From an uncultured Bacteroidota bacterium (GTDB lineage Bacteria > Bacteroidota > Bacteroidia > Flavobacteriales > Flavobacteriaceae): a DNA stretch of 64,000 nucleotides. The stretch spans positions 62,001-126,000 of the forward strand of contig CACMHY010000001.1 in the NCBI GenBank assembly GCA_902613595.1. Reading direction: 5' to 3'. Positions 9,714 to 18,850 of the stretch are shown in pieces. Made by a program: the position numbers and the translations under genes. The notes under the pieces are model-generated. The model was not told the DNA's origin and searched no databases. It saw only the letters and a list, made by a program, of their open reading frames with translations. Position 1 is the first letter of the stretch. Each line of letters opens with the position of its first letter.

Positions 9714-11117
9714 ATGACAAAAAAAAATATTAAAGAAAAGTCTTTTTTTGAAAGAGTGCCACATGCAATAACAATAGTTTTTTGTATAATTCTTTTAGTT
9801 ACAGCGTTGACATACATACTTCCAGCTGGTACATATGAAAGGATAAATTTAGATGGAAGAAGTACTGTAGTACCAGATTCATATAAAGTAATTGATTCAA
9901 CCCCAATAGGAATTTTACAGATGTTTAAAGCTATACCTCTTGGATTTAAGTCTGCATCTGAAATAATCTTTATTGTCCTTGCTGGAGGAATTATGTTCGG
10001 ATTTATGGAAAAATCTAAAGCGATAGAAAATGCAATTGGAACTCTTATAAAAAAAATGGGGTTAAAGAGGAAATACTTGATTGTTGTTATTATGACATTT
10101 GCCTATGGCCTTTTAGGAGTTTCGGTTGGACTTGAAAATAACATCGCCTTAATACCTGTTGCTGCTGTTTTAAGTTTAGCTTTAGGTGGTGATTTAATTC
10201 TTGCTGCTGGTATATCAGTTGGCGCTATGACGATTGGCTTTGGATTATCCCCGATAAATCCATACACTATTGGTACTGGTCACAAAATAGCAGAACTTCC
10301 AATGTTTTCTGGAGCATTTTTAAGAACTATTCTATGCTCTATCGGACTTGTTGTAATGGCATTATACAATGTCAGATATTTTAAAAAAATAATTTTAAAT
10401 GATCAGGAAAGTTTAGCAATAGGTTTGAGTACAAAAAATTTAACTCTATCTAAACCTATTAAAGATTATTCATTAAGTATTAGTAATTGGTCGATTATTG
10501 GAATTTTTGTTTTAGGCCTCGTTTTAATCATATATGGTGTTTTTAATTTAGATTGGCATATAAATGAGTTATCCGCTATTTTTTTGATAATTGCTTTTTT
10601 GACTGGATTATTTTCTAAAATGGGAGGTAATTCAATGAGTAAAATTGTTCTTGAATCCGTTGCTGTGGCAGCTCCAGGTGCGTTTATGGTTGGTTTTGCA
10701 ACAACTATAAAAGTTTTAATGGAAATGGGAAATATTGGAGATACAATTTCGTACCAACTTTCAATTATTTTGGAAGGTCTTCCTCTTTACCTCTCAGCTA
10801 TCTGCATGTCTATCTCACAATCTTTTATTAATTTTTTTATACCATCTGGAAGTGGGCAAGCACTTGCCACACTTCCAGTAATGATCCCATTAGGAGAATC
10901 GCTTGGCCTTACAAGACAAATTACTATTTTAGCTTTTCAAGTTGGAGACGGTCTAACCAACCTCATAAATCCAACGCTTGGTGGTTTAATTGCAATGCTT
11001 AGTATGAGTAGAGTACCTATCGACAGATGGATAAGATTTATTTTTCCGGTTTTAATTGTACTAATTATAATTGCCTTTTTGGCATTAATAATTGCAGTAG
11101 CTATTGACTATAACTAA
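9714..11117 (+). CDS. YfcC/AbgT-like transporter (ion transporter superfamily)
   Basis: 467 residues with about twelve membrane segments. Motifs such as VPHAITIVFCIILLVTALTY-like N-terminus, ILPAGTYER, GLSPINPYTIGTGHKIA and FFIPSGSGQALATLPVMIPL are typical of the YfcC family (COG1288, DcuC/AbgT-related). The family imports organic acids, arginine-related compounds or peptides depending on the member. Only six bases separate its stop from an M20 deacylase, so the pair probably imports and hydrolyses an acylated amino acid or small peptide. The exact substrate cannot be read from sequence. Confidence 0.85.
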   Translation: MTKKNIKEKSFFERVPHAITIVFCIILLVTALTYILPAGTYERINLDGRSTVVPDSYKVIDSTPIGILQMFKAIPLGFKSASEIIFIVLAGGIMFGFMEKSKAIENAIGTLIKKMGLKRKYLIVVIMTFAYGLLGVSVGLENNIALIPVAAVLSLALGGDLILAAGISVGAMTIGFGLSPINPYTIGTGHKIAELPMFSGAFLRTILCSIGLVVMALYNVRYFKKIILNDQESLAIGLSTKNLTLSKPIKDYSLSISNWSIIGIFVLGLVLIIYGVFNLDWHINELSAIFLIIAFLTGLFSKMGGNSMSKIVLESVAVAAPGAFMVGFATTIKVLMEMGNIGDTISYQLSIILEGLPLYLSAICMSISQSFINFFIPSGSGQALATLPVMIPLGESLGLTRQITILAFQVGDGLTNLINPTLGGLIAMLSMSRVPIDRWIRFIFPVLIVLIIIAFLALIIAVAIDYN

Positions 11118-11123
11118 TTTATC

Positions 11124-12275
11124 ATGAATGTAGAAGAGATTTTAGCAAAACTGGTATCATTTCCAATTCTTGGTGGTCAAAGTAACATGACGATACTAAA
11201 CTGGATAAAAGAATATCTAGAATTTTATAAAGTGGAAGTGAATTTGGTACCAAATAAAAACGGAAATAAAGCCTCATTACACTGCAGAATTGGACCACCA
11301 AAAGAGGGAGGTGTTATTTTATCAGGACATATGGATGTTGTTCCAGTAGAAGGGCAAAAATGGACTTCCGACCCATTTATTTTAACAGACAAAGGGGATG
11401 GAAAACTTTATGGAAGAGGTTCCTCAGACATGAAAGGCTTTTTAGCTTGCTGTTTGGCTGCTTTACCAGAAATGGTAAATGCAGATTTAAAAAAGCCTAT
11501 ATATTTTGCATTTAGCTATGATGAAGAAGTAGGGTGTCTTGCAGCACCAGATCTCACAGAAGCATTAAGTAATTTTTATAAAGAAAAACCAAAATTTGCA
11601 ATAATCGGAGAACCTTCGATGATGGAGCCTATTATAGGTCAAAAAGCAATCTACATAATGGATACCTATGTGAATGGTTCTGCTGGTCATAGTAGCAGAA
11701 TCAAAAAGGAAGTAAGTGCTATTCACGAGGCTATGCGTCTAATTTTGTGGCTTGAAAATAAAATGAACTCTTTAATCGATGAAGGTCATACCGATAATAG
11801 ATTTAATCCACCTCATTCTTCCATTCATGTAGGCGTCATAAATGGGGGTATAGCTCCAAATGTAATAGCTGATAAGGTTCATTTTTCTTGGGATTTAAGA
11901 ACAATTCCAAAAGATGATATTTTTTCAATTTTATCTGAATTTGAGGAATATTGTAAAGAAAGAGAAAACCAATTGCGTGGAATTTATCCTGGTTTTAAAA
12001 TAAAAAATATTGAGAATCACCCAGTAGTTCCACATTTAGATACTTCAGAAAACGATGATATTTTATCACTTATTAAAAAAATTTCAGGAAATTCAAATTG
12101 GGATACAGTCTCCTTTGCTGCAGAAGCAGGTCATTTCGCTAATCAAGGGTTTAATACAGCAATTTGTGGCCCGGGAGATATTGCCCAAGCCCACAGAGGA
12201 GATGAATTCATATCCAAAGATCAACTAAATAAAGGGGTCGGAATGATTCAAAATTTAATTAAGGAATTTTCCTAA
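11124..12275 (+). CDS. M20 family deacylase, acetylornithine deacetylase (ArgE)-like
   Basis: 383 residues. Metal and catalytic motifs of the M20 family are present: SGHMDVVP (His and catalytic Asp), GRGSSDMKG (bridging Asp), YDEEVGCL (catalytic Glu followed by metal Glu), GEPS, and a C-terminal GPGDIAQAHRGDEF. The sequence is closest to the proteobacterial ArgE type rather than a typical succinyl-diaminopimelate enzyme. ATG start six bases after the transporter gene, so it is translationally linked. I infer hydrolysis of an imported N-acyl amino acid; a role in arginine synthesis is less likely because no arg genes are nearby. Confidence 0.85.
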   Translation: MNVEEILAKLVSFPILGGQSNMTILNWIKEYLEFYKVEVNLVPNKNGNKASLHCRIGPPKEGGVILSGHMDVVPVEGQKWTSDPFILTDKGDGKLYGRGSSDMKGFLACCLAALPEMVNADLKKPIYFAFSYDEEVGCLAAPDLTEALSNFYKEKPKFAIIGEPSMMEPIIGQKAIYIMDTYVNGSAGHSSRIKKEVSAIHEAMRLILWLENKMNSLIDEGHTDNRFNPPHSSIHVGVINGGIAPNVIADKVHFSWDLRTIPKDDIFSILSEFEEYCKERENQLRGIYPGFKIKNIENHPVVPHLDTSENDDILSLIKKISGNSNWDTVSFAAEAGHFANQGFNTAICGPGDIAQAHRGDEFISKDQLNKGVGMIQNLIKEFS

Positions 12276-12290
12276 ACCAATGCTTAAAAT

Positions 12291-12812
12291 TTAATTAAAA
12301 CTTATTTCTCCTTCTGAAATTTTTTTGTCAAGATTAAGAGTCTTCCTCATCCCATTTGCAATTATGAACACAATATTAGTTTGAGAATCAAAACTTTCAG
12401 TCAAAAATTGATTCTTTATTTTAATTGAATCAATTTTAGGGATATTAGAAGCCTCAAGTTCACAAATTATTAAGTCCTCTTCAACTCGTTCGGTATTTTC
12501 AAATTTCTGCTCTATAAAGCTCATATTAATTTCCATCTCATTAACTATTATTGAGAATTTTGAAAAAATATATTTTTCAATATGTTGTTTTGCGTTTTCA
12601 TTAGGTGATTTTTTTAATATCCCTAAACTAAATCCTTTTTCATCAATAAATGTTTGTTCTAAATCATTAGCAAATAACTTTACCCTAATGGACAAATTTT
12701 GTTTTTCCGTACTATGCCTTATTGAAGTTACACTTACATAAAAATCGTGCTTGATACCATGAATTTTTAGAAAAAAAGAAGATAATAGCACTAAAACTAT
12801 CTTGGGAATCAT
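12291..12812 (-). CDS. DUF6702-like secreted protein
   Basis: About 173 residues. I chose the ATG at 12812, which gives a normal signal peptide (MIPKIVLVLLSSFFLKIHG); an in-frame TTG at 12842 would overlap the upstream peptidase gene. The mature part starts HDFYVSVTSIRHS and resembles the flavobacterial DUF6702 family, which usually begins HKYYVSVTEI. It sits ten bases after the M28 peptidase stop, an arrangement I recall as common in Flavobacteriia. Function unknown; the pairing suggests a partner of the peptidase. Confidence 0.65.
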   Translation of the reverse strand: MIPKIVLVLLSSFFLKIHGIKHDFYVSVTSIRHSTEKQNLSIRVKLFANDLEQTFIDEKGFSLGILKKSPNENAKQHIEKYIFSKFSIIVNEMEINMSFIEQKFENTERVEEDLIICELEASNIPKIDSIKIKNQFLTESFDSQTNIVFIIANGMRKTLNLDKKISEGEISFN

Positions 12813-12822
12813 TATTTTAAAT

Positions 12823-14226
12823 TTATAAACCGTATTTATCAATTAAATAAATAAGGCTAGCAATAGATGCAGTTCCTAATTCAAGCTCACGAGGATGTAC
12901 AGAATCAAATGAATCATTATCCGAATGATGAATGTCAAACATACGCTGAGAATCTGGAATAAATCCGATTGTGGGAGTACCTAATAATCTATTTAATGGG
13001 TTGATATCTACACCTCCACCTCCTTTTTTAAAATAACTTATAGTGTTACGATCAAAATAAGGCAGCCATGTTCTGAACTTTTTAATAGTAGATGCTTCAG
13101 CTGTGACTCCAAAGCCCCTTGGAGTAAAAGCACCTGCGTCACTTTCTAAAGCAATTAGGTGATTCTCATTGTTTTTCTTTGCTAATTCAGCATATTTTAA
13201 TCCACCGCGAGTTCCATTCTCTTCATTCATAAACATAACAGCACGTATAGTTCTTTTAGGTTTAATTCCCAGTTTTTGGAAAAGGCGAAGAACTTGAATA
13301 GATTGCATACAACCTGCACCATCATCATGAGCCCCTTGACCGACATCCCAAGAGTCAAGATGGCCTCCTATGGTTATGATTTCATTAGGAAACTCATTTC
13401 CAATTAGTTCACCAACCACGTTGTGAGAGGGAGCGTCTTGCAGAGTTTCACAATTCATTTTAATAAATAACTTAACATTTGGATTGTTTTTTAAAGCTTG
13501 TGTTAAAAGATCAGCTGATATAACACCTAATGCAGCAGCAGGTATTTTCTTTATTCCTTCAACATACCTAGTAACCCCAGTATGAGGCACATCATCAAAA
13601 GCTGTACCAATAGACCTAATCACAACAGCAACAGCTCCATATTTTGCTGCCTCTGCAGGTCCAGCAGTCCTTTGATCTACCGCACCACCATAAGCAGATC
13701 CAGTGGAAATTAAGCGTTGATCAGTTGGTCTATTAAAAAAAACAATTTTACCTTTTATTTTTTCTTTTCCTAGGATCTCTAAATCTTCAACACCCTTTAC
13801 TTCAATAACTTTTGCAGAAATACCTTTTTTAGGAGTTGAAACAGACATACCAAGAGCAAGAACTCTTAGTTCATCATTTTGTCCAATAATTCTGGCTTCT
13901 TCTTTATCTCCTCGTTTCCAATTGGGGACGAAAAGATCTTGTTTATATGTTTTATCAAAACCATAACTATTCATAATCATTTCTGTCCACTCTACAGCTT
14001 TTGAAGCTCCAGCTGACCCGCTTAATCGATGTCCAATATTGTTGCAAAGATGATCTAATAATTTATAAGTATCTCGACTTGTGAGGGACTCATCATAAAT
14101 CTCTTTTATGACTATAGCATCTTCCTTGTTTAATTCATTTGTCTGCGCATTAATAGAAATTAAGCTAAAAATAAATAAACAAGTAAAAAATAGTTTTTTT
14201 GAGAAGTAAAATTTTGTTTTTTTCAT
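12823..14226 (-). CDS. Secreted M28 family zinc aminopeptidase with PA insert
   Basis: 467 residues with a signal peptide ending SINAQ. A protease-associated (PA) insert is seen at about residues 110-255. The M28 metal site is intact: H289 (GGHLDSWD), D301 (HDDGAG), E335/E336 (NEENG), D363 (ESDAG) and a C-terminal His in DIHHSDND. The family comprises periplasmic or extracellular aminopeptidases and carboxypeptidases. In the cell it would supply amino acids from peptides. It precedes the DUF6702 gene in an apparent two-gene operon. Confidence 0.92.
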   Translation of the reverse strand: MKKTKFYFSKKLFFTCLFIFSLISINAQTNELNKEDAIVIKEIYDESLTSRDTYKLLDHLCNNIGHRLSGSAGASKAVEWTEMIMNSYGFDKTYKQDLFVPNWKRGDKEEARIIGQNDELRVLALGMSVSTPKKGISAKVIEVKGVEDLEILGKEKIKGKIVFFNRPTDQRLISTGSAYGGAVDQRTAGPAEAAKYGAVAVVIRSIGTAFDDVPHTGVTRYVEGIKKIPAAALGVISADLLTQALKNNPNVKLFIKMNCETLQDAPSHNVVGELIGNEFPNEIITIGGHLDSWDVGQGAHDDGAGCMQSIQVLRLFQKLGIKPKRTIRAVMFMNEENGTRGGLKYAELAKKNNENHLIALESDAGAFTPRGFGVTAEASTIKKFRTWLPYFDRNTISYFKKGGGGVDINPLNRLLGTPTIGFIPDSQRMFDIHHSDNDSFDSVHPRELELGTASIASLIYLIDKYGL

Positions 14227-14371
14227 GATTGGGTCAAGTTGATTTTTTTTATGTTGATAGATTAAGCTAAATTAAAATTTAAACTAAATTATTTGTAAGA
14301 AAACATTCGAGATATTTTATCAAGAAAAAAATAACGACGGGGAATTCTAATTTATTTATTGAAACTTTTAT

Positions 14372-15355
14372 TTATAGATATTTTTCAATTAGTCTTTTTG
14401 TGGCAAGAATCCCATCGTGATTATCAAGATAGCCTGAAAAAGCACCTTCATATTCAATAGACATAAATCCTTTGAAATTATAAGACTTTATGAGACTTAT
14501 CATTCTCCCAAAATCAGTATTTAACTCTTCTCCATTTTTATCAAAATTGATAGATTTTGCACTTATCCCTTTAGCAAATGGTAGCATTTGCTCAACACCC
14601 TTATACTTGTCGTATTGATTTACGCATTTTCCATTGTAGTCAAAGACATTTTGACTTAATGGGTATCTTTCGATACAAAAGTTAGATGTTCCAAAATCAG
14701 GTAAAGTTCCGAGATACGGGTGGTTTATACTTTTGATTAAATTAACAAGCCAACTTCCATCAGCGGATAATCCTCCATGATTTTCGATAAGTATTGAAAT
14801 ATTTATACTTGAGGAATACTCTAATAGTTTATTTAAGCCTTCTTGACTTATTTTTTTTACCTCTCCTCCATTCATACTTTTAGACCACAAACCGACCCGA
14901 ATAGAGTCGCATCCAATATTTTTTGCAATGTCAATCCATTCTTTGTATTCTTCGATAGCCTGAGCTCTAATTTTTTTATCAGAATCACAAATATTTTTAG
15001 TTTTCTTTGTTTGTATATCATATAGATCAACAAGCATAATTGTATTTTTTAGGCCATAATCATTGGTTTTACTAATTATCTCCTTAATAAAATTAGGATC
15101 TTTTCTTTTTTCGATTAATGGAACGTTCCAATATTCAGCCGCTTCGATATTAAAATCCTCTCTAACCATCTTAGGAAAATCTAAGATCGACATTTTGCCA
15201 CTAAATATTTTATTAGCTAACGATACACATTGCAATGCAATTTTAATATCACTATCGGGAAACAAGGATTTTAAAAATAAATCTTCTCCAAGTAGTGGGA
15301 AAAGTAATGACTTAGCTAAAGCTTTCCTAATGAATTTACGTCTGCTATTTATCAT
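14372..15355 (-). CDS. Tat-exported sugar phosphate isomerase/epimerase-like TIM-barrel protein
   Basis: 327 residues. The N-terminus SRRKFIRKAL is a twin-arginine export motif followed by a hydrophobic stretch. The rest is a xylose-isomerase-like TIM barrel (AP endonuclease family 2 fold), with ENHGG and SIEYEG motifs expected to bind a metal. Such proteins in Bacteroidota usually act in the periplasm on sugars or sugar derivatives. No carbohydrate operon surrounds it, so the substrate cannot be inferred. Confidence 0.82.
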   Translation of the reverse strand: MINSRRKFIRKALAKSLLFPLLGEDLFLKSLFPDSDIKIALQCVSLANKIFSGKMSILDFPKMVREDFNIEAAEYWNVPLIEKRKDPNFIKEIISKTNDYGLKNTIMLVDLYDIQTKKTKNICDSDKKIRAQAIEEYKEWIDIAKNIGCDSIRVGLWSKSMNGGEVKKISQEGLNKLLEYSSSINISILIENHGGLSADGSWLVNLIKSINHPYLGTLPDFGTSNFCIERYPLSQNVFDYNGKCVNQYDKYKGVEQMLPFAKGISAKSINFDKNGEELNTDFGRMISLIKSYNFKGFMSIEYEGAFSGYLDNHDGILATKRLIEKYL

Positions 15356-15548
15356 ATTTGTTTACTGATTTTGGTTAATCAAGTTATAAATATTTCTTAT
15401 TCATAATTTGAGAATGATTAAATATTACCTTACAGTAATAATAAAGTAACGGAATTCGGCTCATACCAAATACTTTTTTTTGATTTTTACAAAGTCATGA
15501 GTTAGAGTTTTTTATATTAGTGTATGGTTAATTATAAATCAATTTAAA

Positions 15549-16259
15549 ATGAAAAAATTCTTATTACTTTTTTTAATACTAACATTATCCTTTTCAAATG
15601 CACAAGATAAAGGGTATTGGGTATGCTTTAATGTTAACGTCGATCCTGAAGGACAGGAGGCATTTGTTGACGCCTTGGATGGTGTTTTTGAATCTGAAAT
15701 TGGTTCTCAGTTTCCATTCACAGTGACACTAAATGAAATAATGTTTACTAGCCGTGATAATAAAATGACTCATCAACTTTGCTTTTTGGCGCAAAATGCT
15801 GAGGTTATGGATGTTTGGGGTAGCGGTCCGCCCCCCAATGCTGAGGGAAAACTAATTCAAATGCTTTTTGAGCAATATGTGGAATTTGAAGACTCTATTT
15901 TAGGTTCTCCACTTATTTTTGATCCTTCTATTGCACTAAATATGGATTATTTCACTGTTTGGCAACTTGCTGTACAAGATCCAGCAACTCTAGCATCAGC
16001 ATTTGTGCAACTTGATAAGGATACTAAAAAAATGAGAACAGGGGTTTTTGGTCTTCATGAAGCTATAGCTGGGATGAGAGGGGGAGTAACACATTATTTT
16101 GTGGCTAGAGCTCCAAAAATGTCTGAGTTTTTAAATTCAAGAGAAAAAATTGTCAATTCAAAGGCTTTTGTTAATTATATTTCTAAAACTAGACCTGTAT
16201 CTGATATTGTTGGAAATTTTAGTGGTAAAATAATTAAAAGATACAATATGCCTCAGTAA
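15549..16259 (+). CDS. Secreted protein of unknown function, possible duplicated ABM-like domains
   Basis: 236 residues. A clear signal peptide (MKKFLLLFLILTLSFSNAQ) is followed by two halves of similar layout. Each opens with a hydrophobic strand (YWVCFNVNVDP; YFTVWQLAVQDP), then a helix (EAFVDALDGVF; ASAFVQLDKDT), then 'MTHQLCFLAQNAEVMDVW' or 'GVTHYFVARAPKMSEF'. This suggests a tandem ferredoxin-like (dimeric alpha-beta barrel) duplication. I do not recognise a named family. It is monocistronic and followed by a strong terminator, which hints at a well-expressed gene. Confidence 0.7.
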   Translation: MKKFLLLFLILTLSFSNAQDKGYWVCFNVNVDPEGQEAFVDALDGVFESEIGSQFPFTVTLNEIMFTSRDNKMTHQLCFLAQNAEVMDVWGSGPPPNAEGKLIQMLFEQYVEFEDSILGSPLIFDPSIALNMDYFTVWQLAVQDPATLASAFVQLDKDTKKMRTGVFGLHEAIAGMRGGVTHYFVARAPKMSEFLNSREKIVNSKAFVNYISKTRPVSDIVGNFSGKIIKRYNMPQ

Positions 16260-16287
16260 ATGTTTCTGAGAATTAAAACATTTAAAT

Positions 16288-16319
16288 GCCTCCTTGGTAA
16301 ATTCTAGGGAGGCTTTTTT
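16288..16319 (+). terminator. Rho-independent terminator after the secreted protein gene
   Basis: GCCTCC (16288-16293) pairs with GGAGGC (16308-16313) and is followed directly by six T residues. It lies 29 bases after the stop at 16259. This is the clearest simple terminator in the first half of the window. Confidence 0.85.
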
Positions 16320-16540
16320 GGTTTAAGAGTGCAAAAAGATAAGCTGCCAGATGCTTTGATGTAGTCTTATTTTGTAATACTATTTAGGAATTAATAGTAT
16401 AGTCAGTTTATGAAAAATTCAATTAGCTTGAAGTAATTCCTCTTTAATATTTAGAATCTTGTCAGATAACCAGAGCATATCTAAAACAATAATAATAAAA
16501 ACAAACCACCAATGAAATTTAGGGTTTACAAAAAATTAAG

Positions 16541-16624
16541 CGGAGAGACAGGGATTCGAACCCTGGCAACGCTTACGCGTTGACAGATTAGCAATCTGCT
16601 CCATTACCACTCTGGCACCTCTCC
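16541..16624 (-). tRNA. tRNA-Ser (anticodon GCU)
   Basis: On the minus strand the acceptor arm GGAGAGG pairs with TCTCTCC (one G-U pair). The anticodon stem GCAGA/TCTGT encloses loop TTGCTAA, giving anticodon GCT at 16590-16592. A long variable arm (CAACGC GTAA GCGTTG) marks it as class II, and the T arm is CAGGG-TTCGAAT-CCCTG. CCA is not encoded. It reads serine codons AGC and AGU. Confidence 0.97.
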
Positions 16625-16679
16625 AAATTAGGTCGTAAAATTAGTAGATCCAGCAAAATAAACAATTTTTTGATTAATA

Positions 16680-18725
16680 TTATTCTGGATACTCAATTCT
16701 AAGCTGATAAACATTAATAAGCTTTTTGTATAAAACTTTTTTAACGGTTTCAATTTCTGAAAAGGTTATATCTGATAAATTAAATTGTTTTTCAGACATC
16801 TTACCATCAATAATTTTATCAATAAATAATTTTAAATCATTATGTGATGGCGCCTTTAAACTTTTTGAGGCAGCTTCAACAGAATCGGCCATCATTAAGA
16901 TAGCTGTCTCTTTAGAAAAAGGTTTAGGGCCTGGATACTTAAATTTATCTGTATCAATGTTTTTAGGTGTAAGTTCTTGTTGTTTTTTATAAAAGTAATA
17001 AACTAATGATGTTCCATGATGGGTCCTGATAAAGTCAATAATCCTGTCAGGAATTTTATATTTTTCTGCAATCATTATTCCTTCAATTACATGATCAATA
17101 ATAATTTTAGCGCTTTTTAAAGGACTAAGTTCATCGTGAGGAGAAACACTAGCTGTTTGATTTTCAGAAAAATATGATGGTGATTTTAATTTTCCAATAT
17201 CATGATATAATGCCCCAACTCTAACTAATAAGGTGTTTGCCCCTATTTCATTTGCGGCTGCTTCAGCTAGATTTGCAACTTGTAAAGAATGATTGAATGT
17301 ACCTGGCGCCTTATCTGAAAGTTCTTTAAGTAATATTGAATTGGTGTCAGATAATTCTAAAAGAGATACATCTGAAACTAAACCAAAAATTCTTTCATAT
17401 ATGTATATTAAAGGCTGTACAAATAGCATTAATAACCCATTTAACATAAATAGTGCTACAGGCGTAAAATTTAATTTTAAAATACTACCTTCTTGAATAC
17501 TTGTAAATGCAAAATATCCAATGATGTATACTAAAACAATCTGTCCAACAGATATAAATAAATTAGCTCTTCTATATAGTTGTTCAACAGACTGAATCGT
17601 AATTATTCCTGCGGTTATTTGAAGAAAAACGAATTCAAAACTATTGGGAACAATAAATCCTAAAAGTAAGATTGTAAGAACATGAGTGAATAAACCAAGT
17701 CGTGCATCAAAAAAAGCTTTAATTATTAGTGGAAGAATACAAATTGGTACTGCAAAAACATAATCTGTATTGTAATTGGTAATTGCTGTAACTGCCATTA
17801 TAACAATTAGAATATTGAAAAAAATGAATGTTAATTTTCGGTTATTTTCATAAATTTCAAACCTATATGAGTATAAAAATAATAGTAAAAGTGTAAAGGT
17901 CAGGACAATTAAAATACTGTATCCAAAAATTATCCAAAAGGAATTTTGTTCTCCTTGTTTACTGATAAATTCACTTCTTAGTGAGTCAAGTATTTTGTAC
18001 GTTTTGTCATCAACTAATTCTCCTTCAGCTACAATAAAATCACCAGATGCGATAAAACCCTTAGATTTTGAAATATTTTGGAGCGATTGTTGTTTCTGTT
18101 TTTCAAAAAATTCATTGTCTAAAGTTATATTTGGAGCTATGATTTCAAAAAAAAGGTCATTGAATTTATCCTCATATTCTTCGTAAATAGAATTCATTAA
18201 TTTTTTCCTCAAAAAATCAAAAATGGCTTCAGGGCGAAATAATTGATTAATATTAATTGAGATTTCAGTTTGTTTTTGAATAAGAAAAATTGACTCATTA
18301 CCCTTATGAATATAATTTGGGGGTAAAACTCCAAACTCATATATTTTATTTAATTGTTGGACACCAAAACTATAAAGGCTGTCTGCCTGAAATTTTAGGT
18401 TTTCTTTATTAAAAAAATTATAAAATTCTGTATCGTAATTTTTAAAGACTTTATCTTTTAAATTGATATTTGATCTCAAATAAGGTTTTAATCCTTTTAA
18501 TACCTCATCTTTGTCCCTATTTAATTCTTCACTAGTTTTCAATATTGAAAAATCAAATGGTGAATAAAAGTCAGGATATTGCCAAGCTCTTCCTTTCTGA
18601 AATTCATATTTAAATTTACCTCCAAAAGGAAGGATGTATAAAATTAATAATGAGCTTGTCAGAATCAATATTGACTTATAAAATAATCCTTGTTTAGAAA
18701 CAATGTACTTCCAAAATGATTTCAA
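16680..18725 (-). CDS. 7TM receptor-HD domain protein, PgpH-like probable c-di-AMP phosphodiesterase
   Basis: 681 residues: an N-terminal membrane segment, an extracytoplasmic region (about 45-265), a block of seven membrane helices (about 265-450), then a cytoplasmic HD domain with the HDIG signature (ALYHDIGKLKSP). The downstream HHGTSLVYYFYKK and MMADSVEAASKSL motifs are typical of PgpH, which hydrolyses cyclic di-AMP in Listeria. The start is probably TTG at 18725: a stop lies six codons upstream and no ATG precedes the first membrane segment. c-di-AMP activity is inferred from family. Confidence 0.88.
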   Translation of the reverse strand: MKSFWKYIVSKQGLFYKSILILTSSLLILYILPFGGKFKYEFQKGRAWQYPDFYSPFDFSILKTSEELNRDKDEVLKGLKPYLRSNINLKDKVFKNYDTEFYNFFNKENLKFQADSLYSFGVQQLNKIYEFGVLPPNYIHKGNESIFLIQKQTEISININQLFRPEAIFDFLRKKLMNSIYEEYEDKFNDLFFEIIAPNITLDNEFFEKQKQQSLQNISKSKGFIASGDFIVAEGELVDDKTYKILDSLRSEFISKQGEQNSFWIIFGYSILIVLTFTLLLLFLYSYRFEIYENNRKLTFIFFNILIVIMAVTAITNYNTDYVFAVPICILPLIIKAFFDARLGLFTHVLTILLLGFIVPNSFEFVFLQITAGIITIQSVEQLYRRANLFISVGQIVLVYIIGYFAFTSIQEGSILKLNFTPVALFMLNGLLMLFVQPLIYIYERIFGLVSDVSLLELSDTNSILLKELSDKAPGTFNHSLQVANLAEAAANEIGANTLLVRVGALYHDIGKLKSPSYFSENQTASVSPHDELSPLKSAKIIIDHVIEGIMIAEKYKIPDRIIDFIRTHHGTSLVYYFYKKQQELTPKNIDTDKFKYPGPKPFSKETAILMMADSVEAASKSLKAPSHNDLKLFIDKIIDGKMSEKQFNLSDITFSEIETVKKVLYKKLINVYQLRIEYPE

Positions 18726-18850
18726 ATAATTTATTTTGATTCAAATCTACATAATCTTGCTATTATTACATATATTTTTAGTAGTCCCTGACATTTAAGG
18801 ATATAAAACTTTTATTTTTACAAAAATTAACAAAATAAATTTTAAATTAT

